Assembly (NCBI GenBank): GCA_045805805.1
Contig: JBJMKO010000128.1
Span: forward strand, 1 to 32,970
Reading direction: 5' to 3'
From: VRUE01 sp045805805
GTDB taxonomy: Bacteria > Actinomycetota > Thermoleophilia > Solirubrobacterales > 70-9
DNA length: 32,970 nucleotides
The notes under the pieces are model-generated. The model had not been told where the DNA came from. It made no database searches and saw nothing but the letters and a program-made list of their open reading frames with translations. The position numbers were made by a program, and so were the translations under genes. This document shows, in pieces, positions 23,449 to 30,763 of the stretch (position 1 is the first letter of the stretch; every line of letters starts with the position of its first letter).

Positions 23449-24630
23449 ATGAAGCCCGGGGTCCTGATCACCGACGCACACGCGCGCTCCGCCGCGGCGA
23501 CCTGCGCCTGCCTCGGCCGCCACGGCTACCGCATCGGTGCCGCCACCAGCGATCCGCCGGCGCCGGGCCAGTGGTCGCGCTACGTGGACACGCGCCCGAG
23601 GGTCTGCGATCCGCGCGAGGACCCGCGGCTCTTCGCACAGCAGATCGCCGACGCCGCGGTCGCGGGTGGCTTCGCCACCGTGCTTGCGGGCAGCGACGCC
23701 TCGGTGCTGGCGATCTCCGATCATCGCGATGTCTTCGACGAGGGGGTACGGATTGGCATGCCGCCGCGCGAGACCGTCGACCGCTGCGTCAACAAGGCGG
23801 CGCTGGGCGACTACTCCGCACGGGCCGGCATCGGCTCGCCGGAGACCGTGGCCTGCGCGGATCCGGACGAGGCGAGCGCGACCGCGGCCCGACTCGGGTA
23901 TCCGGTCCTGCTCAAGCCGCGCCAGACCGTCTTCGACGACCGGGGTCAGATGAAACAGCGCCAGAGCTTCATCGCCCACGACGAAGAGGCGCTGCGGGGA
24001 GCAGCCCCGGGCTTCGGCCTGCCCTGCCTGCTCCAGCGCTTCGAGCGCGGCGACCTGATCTCGATCGCGGGCGTGGCAGCTGGAGACGAACTGCTGTCGA
24101 TCGCCTTCTCGCGCTACATCCGGACCTGGCCGCCGGACGCCGGGCCGGTCTCCTTCTCGCGCACCGAGACGCCGCCGCCCGGCCTGGTTCAGAGCGTGTC
24201 GGCGCTGATGCGGTCGCTGGGCTGGCAGGGGATCTTCGAGCTCGAGCTGATCGCGCGCGACGAGGGCGGCTTCGCCGCGATCGACTTCAACCCGCGCCTC
24301 TACGGCTCGGTCGCCCTTGCCGTACGAGCCGGGGCGCCGATCCCGGCCGTCTGGTGCGACTGGCTGCTGAAGGGCGAGGTCGCCGAGTGCACCGCGAGCG
24401 CCGGCGTCTACTACCGCTGGGAGGAGGCCGAGACCCGCAACGCGCTACGGCACCTGCGGGCGGGAAAGCCAGGCGAGGCGTTCTCGGTGATCCACCCGCG
24501 CCGGCCGCTGGCCCGCGCCTACCTGCACTGGTCCGATCCCGGGCCGGCGCTGGGAATGCTCGTCCGCCTCTTCAGGAGCCGCTGGGCGGATATGCGCTCG
24601 GCACGGGCCGAACGCGCCCGGGCCGGCTGA
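23449..24630 (+). CDS. ATP-grasp family ligase-like protein
   Basis: A 393-residue protein. Residues about 1-110 form a Rossmann-like pre-ATP-grasp domain (GVLITDAHARSAAATCACLG, TVLAGSDASVLAIS). Residues about 115-320 form the ATP-grasp fold: NKAALGDYSARAGIGSPET, YPVLLKPRQTVF with the ATP-binding Lys, LLQRFERGDLISIAGV, FELELIARDEGGFAAIDFNPRLYGS, where the late Glu and Asn-Pro-Arg segment are the Mg/ATP residues. Such enzymes join a carboxylate to an amine or thiol. The product is unknown; decorating the surface glycan with an amino acid is one possibility given the deacetylases next door. The 3' end overlaps the convergent membrane-protein gene by 59 bp. Confidence 0.75.
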   Translation: MKPGVLITDAHARSAAATCACLGRHGYRIGAATSDPPAPGQWSRYVDTRPRVCDPREDPRLFAQQIADAAVAGGFATVLAGSDASVLAISDHRDVFDEGVRIGMPPRETVDRCVNKAALGDYSARAGIGSPETVACADPDEASATAARLGYPVLLKPRQTVFDDRGQMKQRQSFIAHDEEALRGAAPGFGLPCLLQRFERGDLISIAGVAAGDELLSIAFSRYIRTWPPDAGPVSFSRTETPPPGLVQSVSALMRSLGWQGIFELELIARDEGGFAAIDFNPRLYGSVALAVRAGAPIPAVWCDWLLKGEVAECTASAGVYYRWEEAETRNALRHLRAGKPGEAFSVIHPRRPLARAYLHWSDPGPALGMLVRLFRSRWADMRSARAERARAG

Positions 24631-25198
24631 GCGCGGCCCTGCGGCGATCGAAGCCACGCCGCGCCGGAGCGGCGAGGGCAGCCAGCGCCAATGTGACTGC
24701 GCAAACCGCGTACGGGAGAGTGAGGGTGGCGTCGGTGAGCGGCCAGAGGAAGGGCACACCGGGGCCCGTTGCGAGGTCGCGGAAAAGATGGGTGGCGACG
24801 CCAAAGGCCAGGCCGTAGGACACCTGGCGCGGGGTACCGTGCGAAGCGCGGCCAAAGCCGACAAGCAGGAGGACGACGGGCAGGCTGTGCGAGTACGGCC
24901 GCGGCAGGGTCCCGGTTAGCCCGTTCCAGCCGAGGTAAGCGGGGAGGTGATCGACGTCGATCGCAACGCAGGCAATCAGCGCCGCGACGATGAAGGGAAG
25001 GGGCGGACGGCGGCCCGAGATCGCGATCGCCGCGAGCAGGGCGACCAGGCAGGTGGCGAGGTGGGCGGGCTCGTCGACGATCCCGTAGGCGATCGCTCCG
25101 GTGGAGCCCTCGACGAGGCTCCAGAGCAGGTCGATGCAGACGATCGCCCCGACCAGGGCGATCGCCAGCCGGGTCGGCTCGGCGCGGCGCGGTGTCAA
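24572..25198 (-). CDS. YdjM/DUF457-like membrane metal-dependent hydrolase
   Basis: A 208-residue protein with about five membrane segments. Histidines and acids are spaced as in the YdjM/DUF457 family: DEPAHL (42-47), DVDHLP (81-86), PYSHS (101-105), and THLFRDLATGPGVPFLWPLT (136-155), giving H46, D81, D83, H84, H104, H137 and D141 as possible metal ligands. Members are predicted membrane-bound hydrolases, mostly of unknown substrate. The start is uncertain: TTG 25198 gives the full family N-terminus, but no ribosome site is seen. The last 20 codons overlap the ATP-grasp gene on the other strand. Confidence 0.7.
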   Translation of the reverse strand: MTPRRAEPTRLAIALVGAIVCIDLLWSLVEGSTGAIAYGIVDEPAHLATCLVALLAAIAISGRRPPLPFIVAALIACVAIDVDHLPAYLGWNGLTGTLPRPYSHSLPVVLLLVGFGRASHGTPRQVSYGLAFGVATHLFRDLATGPGVPFLWPLTDATLTLPYAVCAVTLALAALAAPARRGFDRRRAALSRPGRVRPVPSAYPPSGS

Positions 25199-25245
25199 GG
25201 GCGGAACGATAGCCGCCGCCCACTGCGAGCGACGGCTATTGCGAC

Positions 25246-27072
25246 CTATCCGAGGCGCCGCTCGAGGTCGGCGAGCTGCTCATGCAGCTCGCCGGGAAGA
25301 TGCTTGCCGAAGCGGGCGAAGTGCTCCTGCATCGCCGGCAGCTCGACCTTCCAGTCGGCAACGTCAACCGCGACCAGCTCGGCCATCGCCTCGCCTGAGA
25401 TGTCGAGGCCCTCGACGTTGAGGGCACCGGCAACCGGCACGTTGCCGATCGGCGTCTCCTCGGCCCCGGCCGTTCCCTCGCAGCGGCGAAAGACCCACTC
25501 GAGCACGCGGCTGTTCTCGCCGAAGCCCGGCCAGAGGAAGTCGCCCTCCTCGTCTTTGCGGAACCAGTTGACGTAGAAGACCCGCGGCATCCGGGCACCC
25601 TCGCGGGCTCCGACCTTCAGCCAGTGACTGAAGTAGTCGCCCATGTGGTAGCCGCAGAAGGGCAGCATCGCCATCGGGTCGTAGCGCAGCTTGCCGACCT
25701 CGCCGGCCGCGGCGGCCGTCGTCTCCGAGGACATGATCGAGCCGAGGAAGACGCCGTGCTCCCAGCCGAAGGCTTCGCGGACCAGCGGCACGACCTTGGA
25801 GCGGCGGCCGCCGAAGAGGAAGGCGTCGATCGGCACGCCGGCCGGGTCCTCCCACTCCGGCGCGATCGCCGGGCAGGCGCCGGCGGGGGTGGTGAAGCGG
25901 GCGTTCGGGTGGGCCGAGGGTTTGTCGGAATCCGGCGTCCACTCGTTGCCGTGCCAGTCGATCAGATGATCGGGGGCCTCCTTCGTCATCCCCTCCCACC
26001 AGACGTCTCCGTCGTCGGTTTTGGCGCAGTTGGTGAAGATCGAGTCGCGGGCGACGGTCTCCATCGCGTTCGGGTTGGTCTTCTCGCCCGTTCCCGGCGC
26101 GACGCCGAAGAAGCCGGCCTCGGGGTTGATCGCGTAGAGGCGGCCGTCCTCGCCGAACTTCATCCAGGCGATGTCGTCGCCGATCGTCTCCACCTTCCAG
26201 CCGGGCAGGGTCGGGATCAGCATCGCCAGGTTGGTCTTGCCGCAGGCGGAGGGGAAGGCGCCGCCGACGTACTTGACCTCACCCTCGGGCGAGGTCAGCT
26301 TGAGGATCAGCATGTGCTCGGCGAGCCAGCCCTCGTCGCGCGCCATCGCCGAGGCGATCCGCAGCGCAAAGCACTTCTTGCCGAGCAGGGCGTTGCCGCC
26401 GTAGCCGGAGCCGTAGGACCAGATTTCGCGCGTCTCGGGGAAGTGGACGATCCACTTGTTCTCGGCGTCGCAGGGCCAGGAAACGTCCTCCTCGCCCTCG
26501 ACAAGGGGAGCGCCTACCGAGTGCAGGCAGGGGACGAACTCGCCCTGGGTGCCGAGCACGTCGAGGGCGTCCTTGCCCATCCGAGTCATGATCCGCATGC
26601 TCGCGGCGACGTAGGCCGAATCGGTCAGCTGTACGCCGATGTGGGCGATCGGGGAGCCGAGCGGGCCCATCGAGAAGGGCACGACGTACATCGTGCGGCC
26701 GGCCATGCAGCCCTCGAAGAGGCCGGTGAGCATGGTCCGCATCTCGGCGGGCTCGCGCCAGTTGTTGGTCGGCCCGGCGTCAGCCTCGTCCTCGGAGCAG
26801 ATGAAGGTGCGGTCCTCGACCCGGGCGACGTCACCGGGATCGGAGAGGGCGAGGTAGGAGTTGGGGCGCTTGGCATCGGAGAGGCGCTCGAAGGTCCCGG
26901 CGTCGATCAGGGTCTGGGCGAGGGAGTCGTACTCCTCGGCCGAGCCGTCGCACCAGTGGACGGCATCGGGCTGGGTCAAGTCTGCGATCTCCCCGACCCA
27001 GTCGAGGAGCTTTGCGTGCGTGGTCGGCGCTGCGGCCGCGATGGTTTGGCTCATCCGCGGCACTTTATTCAT
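25246..27072 (-). CDS. pckG: Phosphoenolpyruvate carboxykinase (GTP)
   Basis: A 608-residue GTP-dependent enzyme converting oxaloacetate to PEP and CO2, the entry step of gluconeogenesis, in the cytoplasm. The family markers are all present: PTNNWREP (101-108), FSMGPLGSPI (133-142), ENKWIVHFPETREIWSYGSG, GGAFPSACGKTNLAM with the P-loop and reactive Cys277, IGDDIAWM (297-304), NPEAGFFGVAPGT, FLFGGRRS and WPGFGENSRVL. Length is normal. ATG 27072 overlaps the upstream DUF4333 stop (ATGA), which favours coupled translation; ATG 27054 is an alternative that removes six residues. The gene links C4 acids from the TCA cycle with sugar synthesis. Confidence 0.96.
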   Translation of the reverse strand: MNKVPRMSQTIAAAAPTTHAKLLDWVGEIADLTQPDAVHWCDGSAEEYDSLAQTLIDAGTFERLSDAKRPNSYLALSDPGDVARVEDRTFICSEDEADAGPTNNWREPAEMRTMLTGLFEGCMAGRTMYVVPFSMGPLGSPIAHIGVQLTDSAYVAASMRIMTRMGKDALDVLGTQGEFVPCLHSVGAPLVEGEEDVSWPCDAENKWIVHFPETREIWSYGSGYGGNALLGKKCFALRIASAMARDEGWLAEHMLILKLTSPEGEVKYVGGAFPSACGKTNLAMLIPTLPGWKVETIGDDIAWMKFGEDGRLYAINPEAGFFGVAPGTGEKTNPNAMETVARDSIFTNCAKTDDGDVWWEGMTKEAPDHLIDWHGNEWTPDSDKPSAHPNARFTTPAGACPAIAPEWEDPAGVPIDAFLFGGRRSKVVPLVREAFGWEHGVFLGSIMSSETTAAAAGEVGKLRYDPMAMLPFCGYHMGDYFSHWLKVGAREGARMPRVFYVNWFRKDEEGDFLWPGFGENSRVLEWVFRRCEGTAGAEETPIGNVPVAGALNVEGLDISGEAMAELVAVDVADWKVELPAMQEHFARFGKHLPGELHEQLADLERRLG

Positions 27073-27383
27073 TGGCCCTGCCGACTTGTATCGCTGAGAT
27101 CGATCACGCTGACGTCAGCCTCGTTGTTCCGGATCTTCAAGGTTGCCGTCTCCGTCGTGCCATCCGAGAGTTTCACGCTGCAAGTGAACGTGGCGCCGGC
27201 TTCGACCTCCTGGCCGGACGGGCAATCGACCGAGGAGACCTTTTCATGCAGCGATTTCGACAGGCTCGCCTGCAGCTGTTCCTCGGCCTTGGTGGCGTCG
27301 ATCACGGTTTCCCCGCAGCCGACGGCAACAACAAGGCCCACGAGAAGCACAAGCATCGCGCCGAGTCGCCCCAAGAAGCTCAT
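27069..27383 (-). CDS. DUF4333-type small lipoprotein
   Basis: A 104-residue protein. The N-terminus is a lipoprotein-like signal (LGAMLVLLVGLVVAVGCGET) with a somewhat weak lipobox ending in Cys23. The mature part has the DUF4333 pattern: a helical segment KAEEQLQASLSKSLHEKV, then VDCPSGQEVEAGATFTCSV with two cysteines that may form a disulfide, and a beta-rich end. It would be tethered to the outer face of the membrane; its function is unknown. GGGGAGAGG directly upstream of ATG 27383 is the ribosome site. Its TGA overlaps the pckG ATG, an unexpected pairing of an envelope protein with a central metabolic enzyme. Confidence 0.8.
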   Translation of the reverse strand: MSFLGRLGAMLVLLVGLVVAVGCGETVIDATKAEEQLQASLSKSLHEKVSSVDCPSGQEVEAGATFTCSVKLSDGTTETATLKIRNNEADVSVIDLSDTSRQGQ

Positions 27384-27396
27384 CCTCTCCCCTTCC

Positions 27397-27411
27397 GACC
27401 GGTCACCGGTC
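27397..27411. promoter_or_regulatory. Short palindrome upstream of the DUF4333 gene
   Basis: GACCGGT (27397-27403) and ACCGGTC (27405-27411) form a 7-bp inverted repeat around one base. It lies 13 bp upstream of the DUF4333 start. It could be an operator or a chance GC palindrome. Confidence 0.3.
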
Positions 27412-27423
27412 CAAGTATCCCAA

Positions 27424-27535
27424 GAGAGGACCGGGTGCCCCTCCCGGCGGCTTGTACTTTTTCGATGCCACAACCACGAAAGGCCATATCCGCCCCACCC
27501 AAAAAGTAGCGCCGGGAGGGGCACCCGGTCCTCTC
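27424..27535. repeat. Long palindromic element (26-bp perfect inverted ends) between divergent genes
   Basis: The arms at 27424-27449 and 27510-27535 are perfectly complementary over 26 bp, beginning GAGAGGACCGGGTGCCCCTC. After a small bulge, TACTTTTT (27455-27462) pairs with AAAAAGTA (27501-27508), leaving a loop of about 38 bases. It occupies most of the 186-bp gap between the DUF4333 and succinyl-CoA-synthetase-like starts, where promoters should be. The arm resembles the one at 17734. Confidence 0.75.
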
Positions 27536-27569
27536 CGCCTCCTCTCGTCGGATAGGGTTCCCCGCCGCA

Positions 27570-28787
27570 ATGAGGTTCTTCGAGTACGAGGCAAGGCAGA
27601 TCGTCGAGGCGGCGGGGATTCCCGTCACCAAGTACGGCTTCTGCACGAGCGCTGAGCAAGCGCACGCGGCCGCCGAGGAGATCGGCGGCCCGGTCGTGAT
27701 CAAGTCGCAGGTGCTGAGCGGCGGGCGGATGAAGGCCGGCGGAGTCAAGTTCGCCGACACGCCCGAGGAGGCCGCCGCCCACGCCGAGGACATCCTCGAG
27801 CTGGAGATCAACGGCCAGATGCCGCGCGGCGTCCTCGTCGATCCGAAGGCCGAGGTCAAGCAGGAGTATTACGCTGGGGTCGTCTGGGACGGCACCGCGA
27901 AGAAACCGCTGATGCTGTTCAGCGACATGGGCGGGATCGACATCGAGGAGGTAGCCGAGACCCACCCCGACCACGTCGGCCGTGGCCATGTCTCCAACCT
28001 GCACCCGATCTTCGACTTCGAGGCCAAGCAGGTCGTCGCCGCGACCGGCGTCACCGGCTCGCAGCTCAACCGCGCCACGCCGATCCTCGCTCGCCTCGCC
28101 CGCCTCTTCCGCGACAACGACATGACTTTGGCCGAGATCAACCCACTGGCCGAGCTCACCGACGGCAGCTTCGTCGCCCTCGACGCCCACATGGAGATGG
28201 AGAACGAGGCGGTCGGCCGCCAGAAGGGCCTGCTGCGCAAGCGGCTGGAGATCGCCGAGGACGACACCCGCGAGACCTACGAGCCCTCCGCTTTCGAGCG
28301 CCACGTCGCCGCGATCGACGCCGCCGACCACCGCGGCGTGATCCAGGGTAAGGACCACGGCTTTGAGGGCAACCTCGGCCTCGTGATCGGCGCCGGCGGC
28401 GGCTCGTTGACCCTGACCGATGCGGTCCGCAGCCAGGGCGGCAAGCCGGCCAACTACTCCGAGATCGGCGGCAACCCCTCGGTCGCCAAGGCCTGCGGCC
28501 TGGCCAAGGAGGTGCTCGAAAAGGACGGCGTCGAGAAGATCGCCGTAATGATGTCGATCGTCTCCAACACCCGGGTCGACATCGTCGCCCGCGGCGTGAT
28601 CAAGGCCTGCCTCGAGCTGGGCAAGGACCCCGGCGAGACGATCGCGATCTTCCGCATCCCCGGCGCCTGGGAGGACGAGGGCTTCAAGATCCTCGAGCGC
28701 TACGGCGTCGAGTACTGCGACCGCTCGATCTCGATGTGGGAGGCGGCGGGACGCGCCGTCGCCAAGATCCAGGGAGCACCGGCATGA
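27570..28787 (+). CDS. sucC: Succinyl-CoA synthetase beta-like subunit (atypical ATP-grasp acyl-CoA synthetase)
   Basis: A 405-residue protein, slightly longer than usual SucC. The ATP-grasp part is intact: VVIKSQVLSGGRMKAGGVKF (42-61) with the nucleotide-binding Lys and Gly-rich loop, LAEINPLAEL (187-196) and FVALDA (201-206) with metal ligands N191 and D205. The C-terminal ligase domain is divergent: GNLGLVIGAGGGSLTLTDAV and GGKPANYSEIGGNPS replace the common NGAGLAMATMD and GGEPANFLDVGGGA patterns, somewhat like citryl-CoA-forming relatives. With its partner it would form an acyl-CoA from a dicarboxylate, CoA and NTP. Succinate is the default guess; malate or another acid is possible. No ribosome site is evident at ATG 27570. 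Confidence 0.78.
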   Translation: MRFFEYEARQIVEAAGIPVTKYGFCTSAEQAHAAAEEIGGPVVIKSQVLSGGRMKAGGVKFADTPEEAAAHAEDILELEINGQMPRGVLVDPKAEVKQEYYAGVVWDGTAKKPLMLFSDMGGIDIEEVAETHPDHVGRGHVSNLHPIFDFEAKQVVAATGVTGSQLNRATPILARLARLFRDNDMTLAEINPLAELTDGSFVALDAHMEMENEAVGRQKGLLRKRLEIAEDDTRETYEPSAFERHVAAIDAADHRGVIQGKDHGFEGNLGLVIGAGGGSLTLTDAVRSQGGKPANYSEIGGNPSVAKACGLAKEVLEKDGVEKIAVMMSIVSNTRVDIVARGVIKACLELGKDPGETIAIFRIPGAWEDEGFKILERYGVEYCDRSISMWEAAGRAVAKIQGAPA

Positions 28788-28794
28788 CCGGCAT

Positions 28795-28831
28795 TGTCAC
28801 CTTTCTCGGCTATATGCCGAACAAAGTGACA
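28795..28831 (+). other. Intercistronic hairpin between the two synthetase subunit genes
   Basis: TGTCAC (28795-28800) pairs with GTGACA (28826-28831), and TCGGC (28806-28810) with GCCGA (28816-28820) around a TATAT loop, with a mismatched internal segment. It fills the 55-bp gap between the sucC-like stop and the sucD-like start and ends just before the AGGAGA ribosome site. It may protect mRNA or tune the subunit ratio. Confidence 0.55.
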
Positions 28832-28842
28832 GGAGACGACCG

Positions 28843-29760
28843 ATGAGCATCCTGCTCTCAAAGGACACGACCTTCATTGTCCAGGGGATCACCGGACGCG
28901 AGGCGGTCAATCTGACCCGAGAGTGCCTCGACTACGGCTCCAAGGTCGTCGGTGGGGTCACCCCCGGGCGCAAGGGCCGCGAGGTCCACGGTGTGCCGGT
29001 CTTCGACACCGTCGCCCAGGCGGTCGAGAACCACGGCGCCCCGATCGACGGCTCGGTCGTCACCGTCCCCCCCGCCTTCACCAAGGACGCCGTCCTGGAG
29101 GCGATCGAGAACGGGATCAAGCTGATCGTGATCGTCACCGAGCGGATTCCGCGCCGCGACGTCGCCCAGATGGTCGAGCTGGCGAGCCTGCGCGGGGCGC
29201 GGATCATCGGCCCCAACTGCCTCGGCCTGATCGTCCCCGAGGTCTGCAAGATGGGCGGCATCGGCGGTCCGGCCAAGGACGCCGCCAAGGCCTATGCGCC
29301 CGGCCCGGTCGGCGTGATGAGCCGCTCTGGCGGGATGACCACTGAGATCTCCTCTTCCCTGACCCAGGCGGGACTCGGGGTCTCCACCGCGGTCTCGATC
29401 GGCGGCGACGCGATCATCGGCTCGACCTACGCCGAGCTGATGCCCTACTTCGAGGCCGACGAGCAGACCCAGGCGATCGTGATCTACACCGAGCCCGGCG
29501 GCCGCATGGAGGCGCAGCTCTCCGAATGGGTCTCCGACAACGACAGCCGCCTGCCGATCGTCGCCTTCATGGCCGGCAAGTTCATGGACGACGAGGAGAT
29601 GAAGGGGATGAGCTTCGGCCACGCCGGCACGATCGTCGAGGGCGTCGAGGACACGGCGACGGAGAAGATCGCCCGGCTCGAAGCCGCCGGCATCCGTGTG
29701 GTCGAGCGGATCGACGAGATCCCCGACGCGGTCAAGGAGAAGCTGGGGGTCGCAGCATGA
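28843..29760 (+). CDS. sucD: Succinyl-CoA synthetase alpha-like subunit
   Basis: A 305-residue partner of the preceding gene, with a CoA-binding Rossmann domain (FIVQGITGREAVNL, 11-24; VVGGVTPGRKG) and ligase domain. GPNCLGLIVPE (123-133), VGVMSRSGGMTTE (156-168) and SIGGDAIIGSTYAEL (185-199) follow the family pattern, with Leu in place of the usual Pro in GPNCPG. YTEPGG keeps the Glu next to the active site. FGHAG carries H260, the phosphohistidine. AGGAGA seven bases ahead supports ATG 28843. Together these features indicate a working but divergent acyl-CoA synthetase. The stop overlaps the ferredoxin start (ATGA). Confidence 0.82.
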   Translation: MSILLSKDTTFIVQGITGREAVNLTRECLDYGSKVVGGVTPGRKGREVHGVPVFDTVAQAVENHGAPIDGSVVTVPPAFTKDAVLEAIENGIKLIVIVTERIPRRDVAQMVELASLRGARIIGPNCLGLIVPEVCKMGGIGGPAKDAAKAYAPGPVGVMSRSGGMTTEISSSLTQAGLGVSTAVSIGGDAIIGSTYAELMPYFEADEQTQAIVIYTEPGGRMEAQLSEWVSDNDSRLPIVAFMAGKFMDDEEMKGMSFGHAGTIVEGVEDTATEKIARLEAAGIRVVERIDEIPDAVKEKLGVAA

Positions 29761-29990
29761 GCCAGGCGCTGAGCAAGGTCTTCATCGACGTCGAGGTCGA
29801 TGACTCGGTCGCCGCCGATGTGGCGCTGGCCGCCAAGCTGGAGGAAGTCTGCCCGGTCGACATCTTCAAGGCGACCGACTCGGGGGTCGAGATCGTCGAG
29901 GGCAACCTCGACGAGTGCGTTCTCTGCTACCTCTGCGTCGACGCCGCGCCGGAGGGCAGCGTTCGCGTCGTCAAGCTGTACGAGCGGTAG
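29757..29990 (+). CDS. Small FixX-like ferredoxin
   Basis: A 77-residue protein. VCPVDIFKATDSGVEIVEG supplies C32 in the CP-V-x-[FY] form seen in FixX-type ferredoxins, and DECVLCYLCVDAAP supplies C54, C57 and C60. The four cysteines can hold one [4Fe-4S] cluster; the second cluster of bacterial ferredoxins is absent, as the fourth Cys of the CxxCxxCxxxC motif is replaced by Ala. It is coupled to the alpha-like subunit by an ATGA overlap and ends 20 bp inside the convergent HxlR gene. It may carry electrons for an acid-forming or acid-consuming oxidoreductase that uses the acyl-CoA made by its neighbours. The partner enzyme is not in the window. Confidence 0.75.
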   Translation: MSQALSKVFIDVEVDDSVAADVALAAKLEEVCPVDIFKATDSGVEIVEGNLDECVLCYLCVDAAPEGSVRVVKLYER

Positions 29991-30651
29991 CGGCGCTGAT
30001 CGCCGCCTCGGCGCCTTCGCGCAGGTGCTCGGGCAGGACCACCATCTCGCGCAAGGCCTCGAAGGCCTCGTGGTCGCCGGAGACCTCCACTCCCGGCACG
30101 AGCTGCTCACCGACGACCAGCGCCCCGAGGATTGCCCGGGGCGGGCCCGACATCGTCAGGTCGGGAGCAGCTGCCTCCCCCCTTTCAGCGTTTACCCGAC
30201 CGGCGGCGACCTCGACGTGAAAAGCCTTGCCCTCTGAGCGCAGCTGGATCGTAATCGCCGCATCCGCCGGCGGTTGCAGGACGATGCGCAGCGAGTTCGG
30301 CAACCAGGACGGTTCGAGGTCCTCGGCGTCGCCAGCCTCGTAGAAGTTGAGTCCCCAGCGGCCCAGCTCGAGCAGTAGTGGGTCCAGCTCGAGCCCAAGC
30401 TCGGTCAGCTCGTAGACGACAGCCGAGGCGGGCGGCTCGAGCTCGCGGCGGGTCACGATGCCGTCGCGCTCAAGGTCGCGGAGGCGTTTGGTGAGGACGT
30501 CGGTCGGGGCGCCCCCGACGGCACGGGCGAGGTCGGAGAAGCGCAGCGGCCCGAGCAGGAGCTCGCGGACAATCAGCAGCGACCAGCGCTCGCCGATCCG
30601 GTCGAGGGCGCCTGCCACGCTGCACGCTTGCCCATAGTGCCTTCTGGCCAT
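29971..30651 (-). CDS. HxlR-family transcriptional regulator with C-terminal SCP2-like domain
   Basis: A 226-residue protein. Residues about 8-100 are an HxlR winged helix: QACSVAGALDRIGERWSLLI with its N-terminal Cys, RELLLGPLRFSDLARAVGGA, TDVLTKRLRDLERDGIVTRR (the recognition helix and wing) and VYELTELGLEL. Residues about 115-215 resemble a sterol-carrier (SCP2-like) domain, with DAAITIQLRSEGKAFHVEVA and APDLTMSGPPRAILGALVVG, that could bind a lipid or hydrophobic ligand. It diverges from the MMPL exporter with a 113-bp shared gap, the classic arrangement for a regulator of an efflux gene. No Shine-Dalgarno precedes ATG 30651, so the transcript may be leaderless. Confidence 0.87.
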   Translation of the reverse strand: MARRHYGQACSVAGALDRIGERWSLLIVRELLLGPLRFSDLARAVGGAPTDVLTKRLRDLERDGIVTRRELEPPASAVVYELTELGLELDPLLLELGRWGLNFYEAGDAEDLEPSWLPNSLRIVLQPPADAAITIQLRSEGKAFHVEVAAGRVNAERGEAAAPDLTMSGPPRAILGALVVGEQLVPGVEVSGDHEAFEALREMVVLPEHLREGAEAAISAATARTA

Positions 30652-30763
30652 AACTCGATTCTATCAGTCTAATTCGCTTTTCAAAGGACTAACTTTGACA
30701 TCTGGTACGGTCTCGTCGAATGCCCCGTCTCACGCCCCCCGCCCGCGGCTCGTTAAACCCTCG
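30652..30763. promoter_or_regulatory. Divergent promoter region between HxlR and MMPL genes
   Basis: TTGACA at 30695-30700 is a perfect -35 for the + strand; the -10 is weak (around TCGAAT, 30716-30721). AGTC (30666-30669) and GACT (30687-30690) flank an A/T-rich centre and could be half-sites for the HxlR protein. Compared with the surrounding genes, 30652-30700 is AT-rich. Confidence 0.45.

Noticed and set aside
25624..27555. 643-codon open frame on the + strand
   Set aside because: Lies opposite pckG and the DUF4333 gene, which carry clear motifs. The composition is that of a complementary-strand shadow.
30695..30763. TTG start extending the MMPL gene by 23 codons
   Set aside because: The TTG is the first half of a TTGACA promoter-like hexamer, and the added residues are Ser/Pro/Arg-rich. 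The first membrane segment follows ATG 30764 directly.
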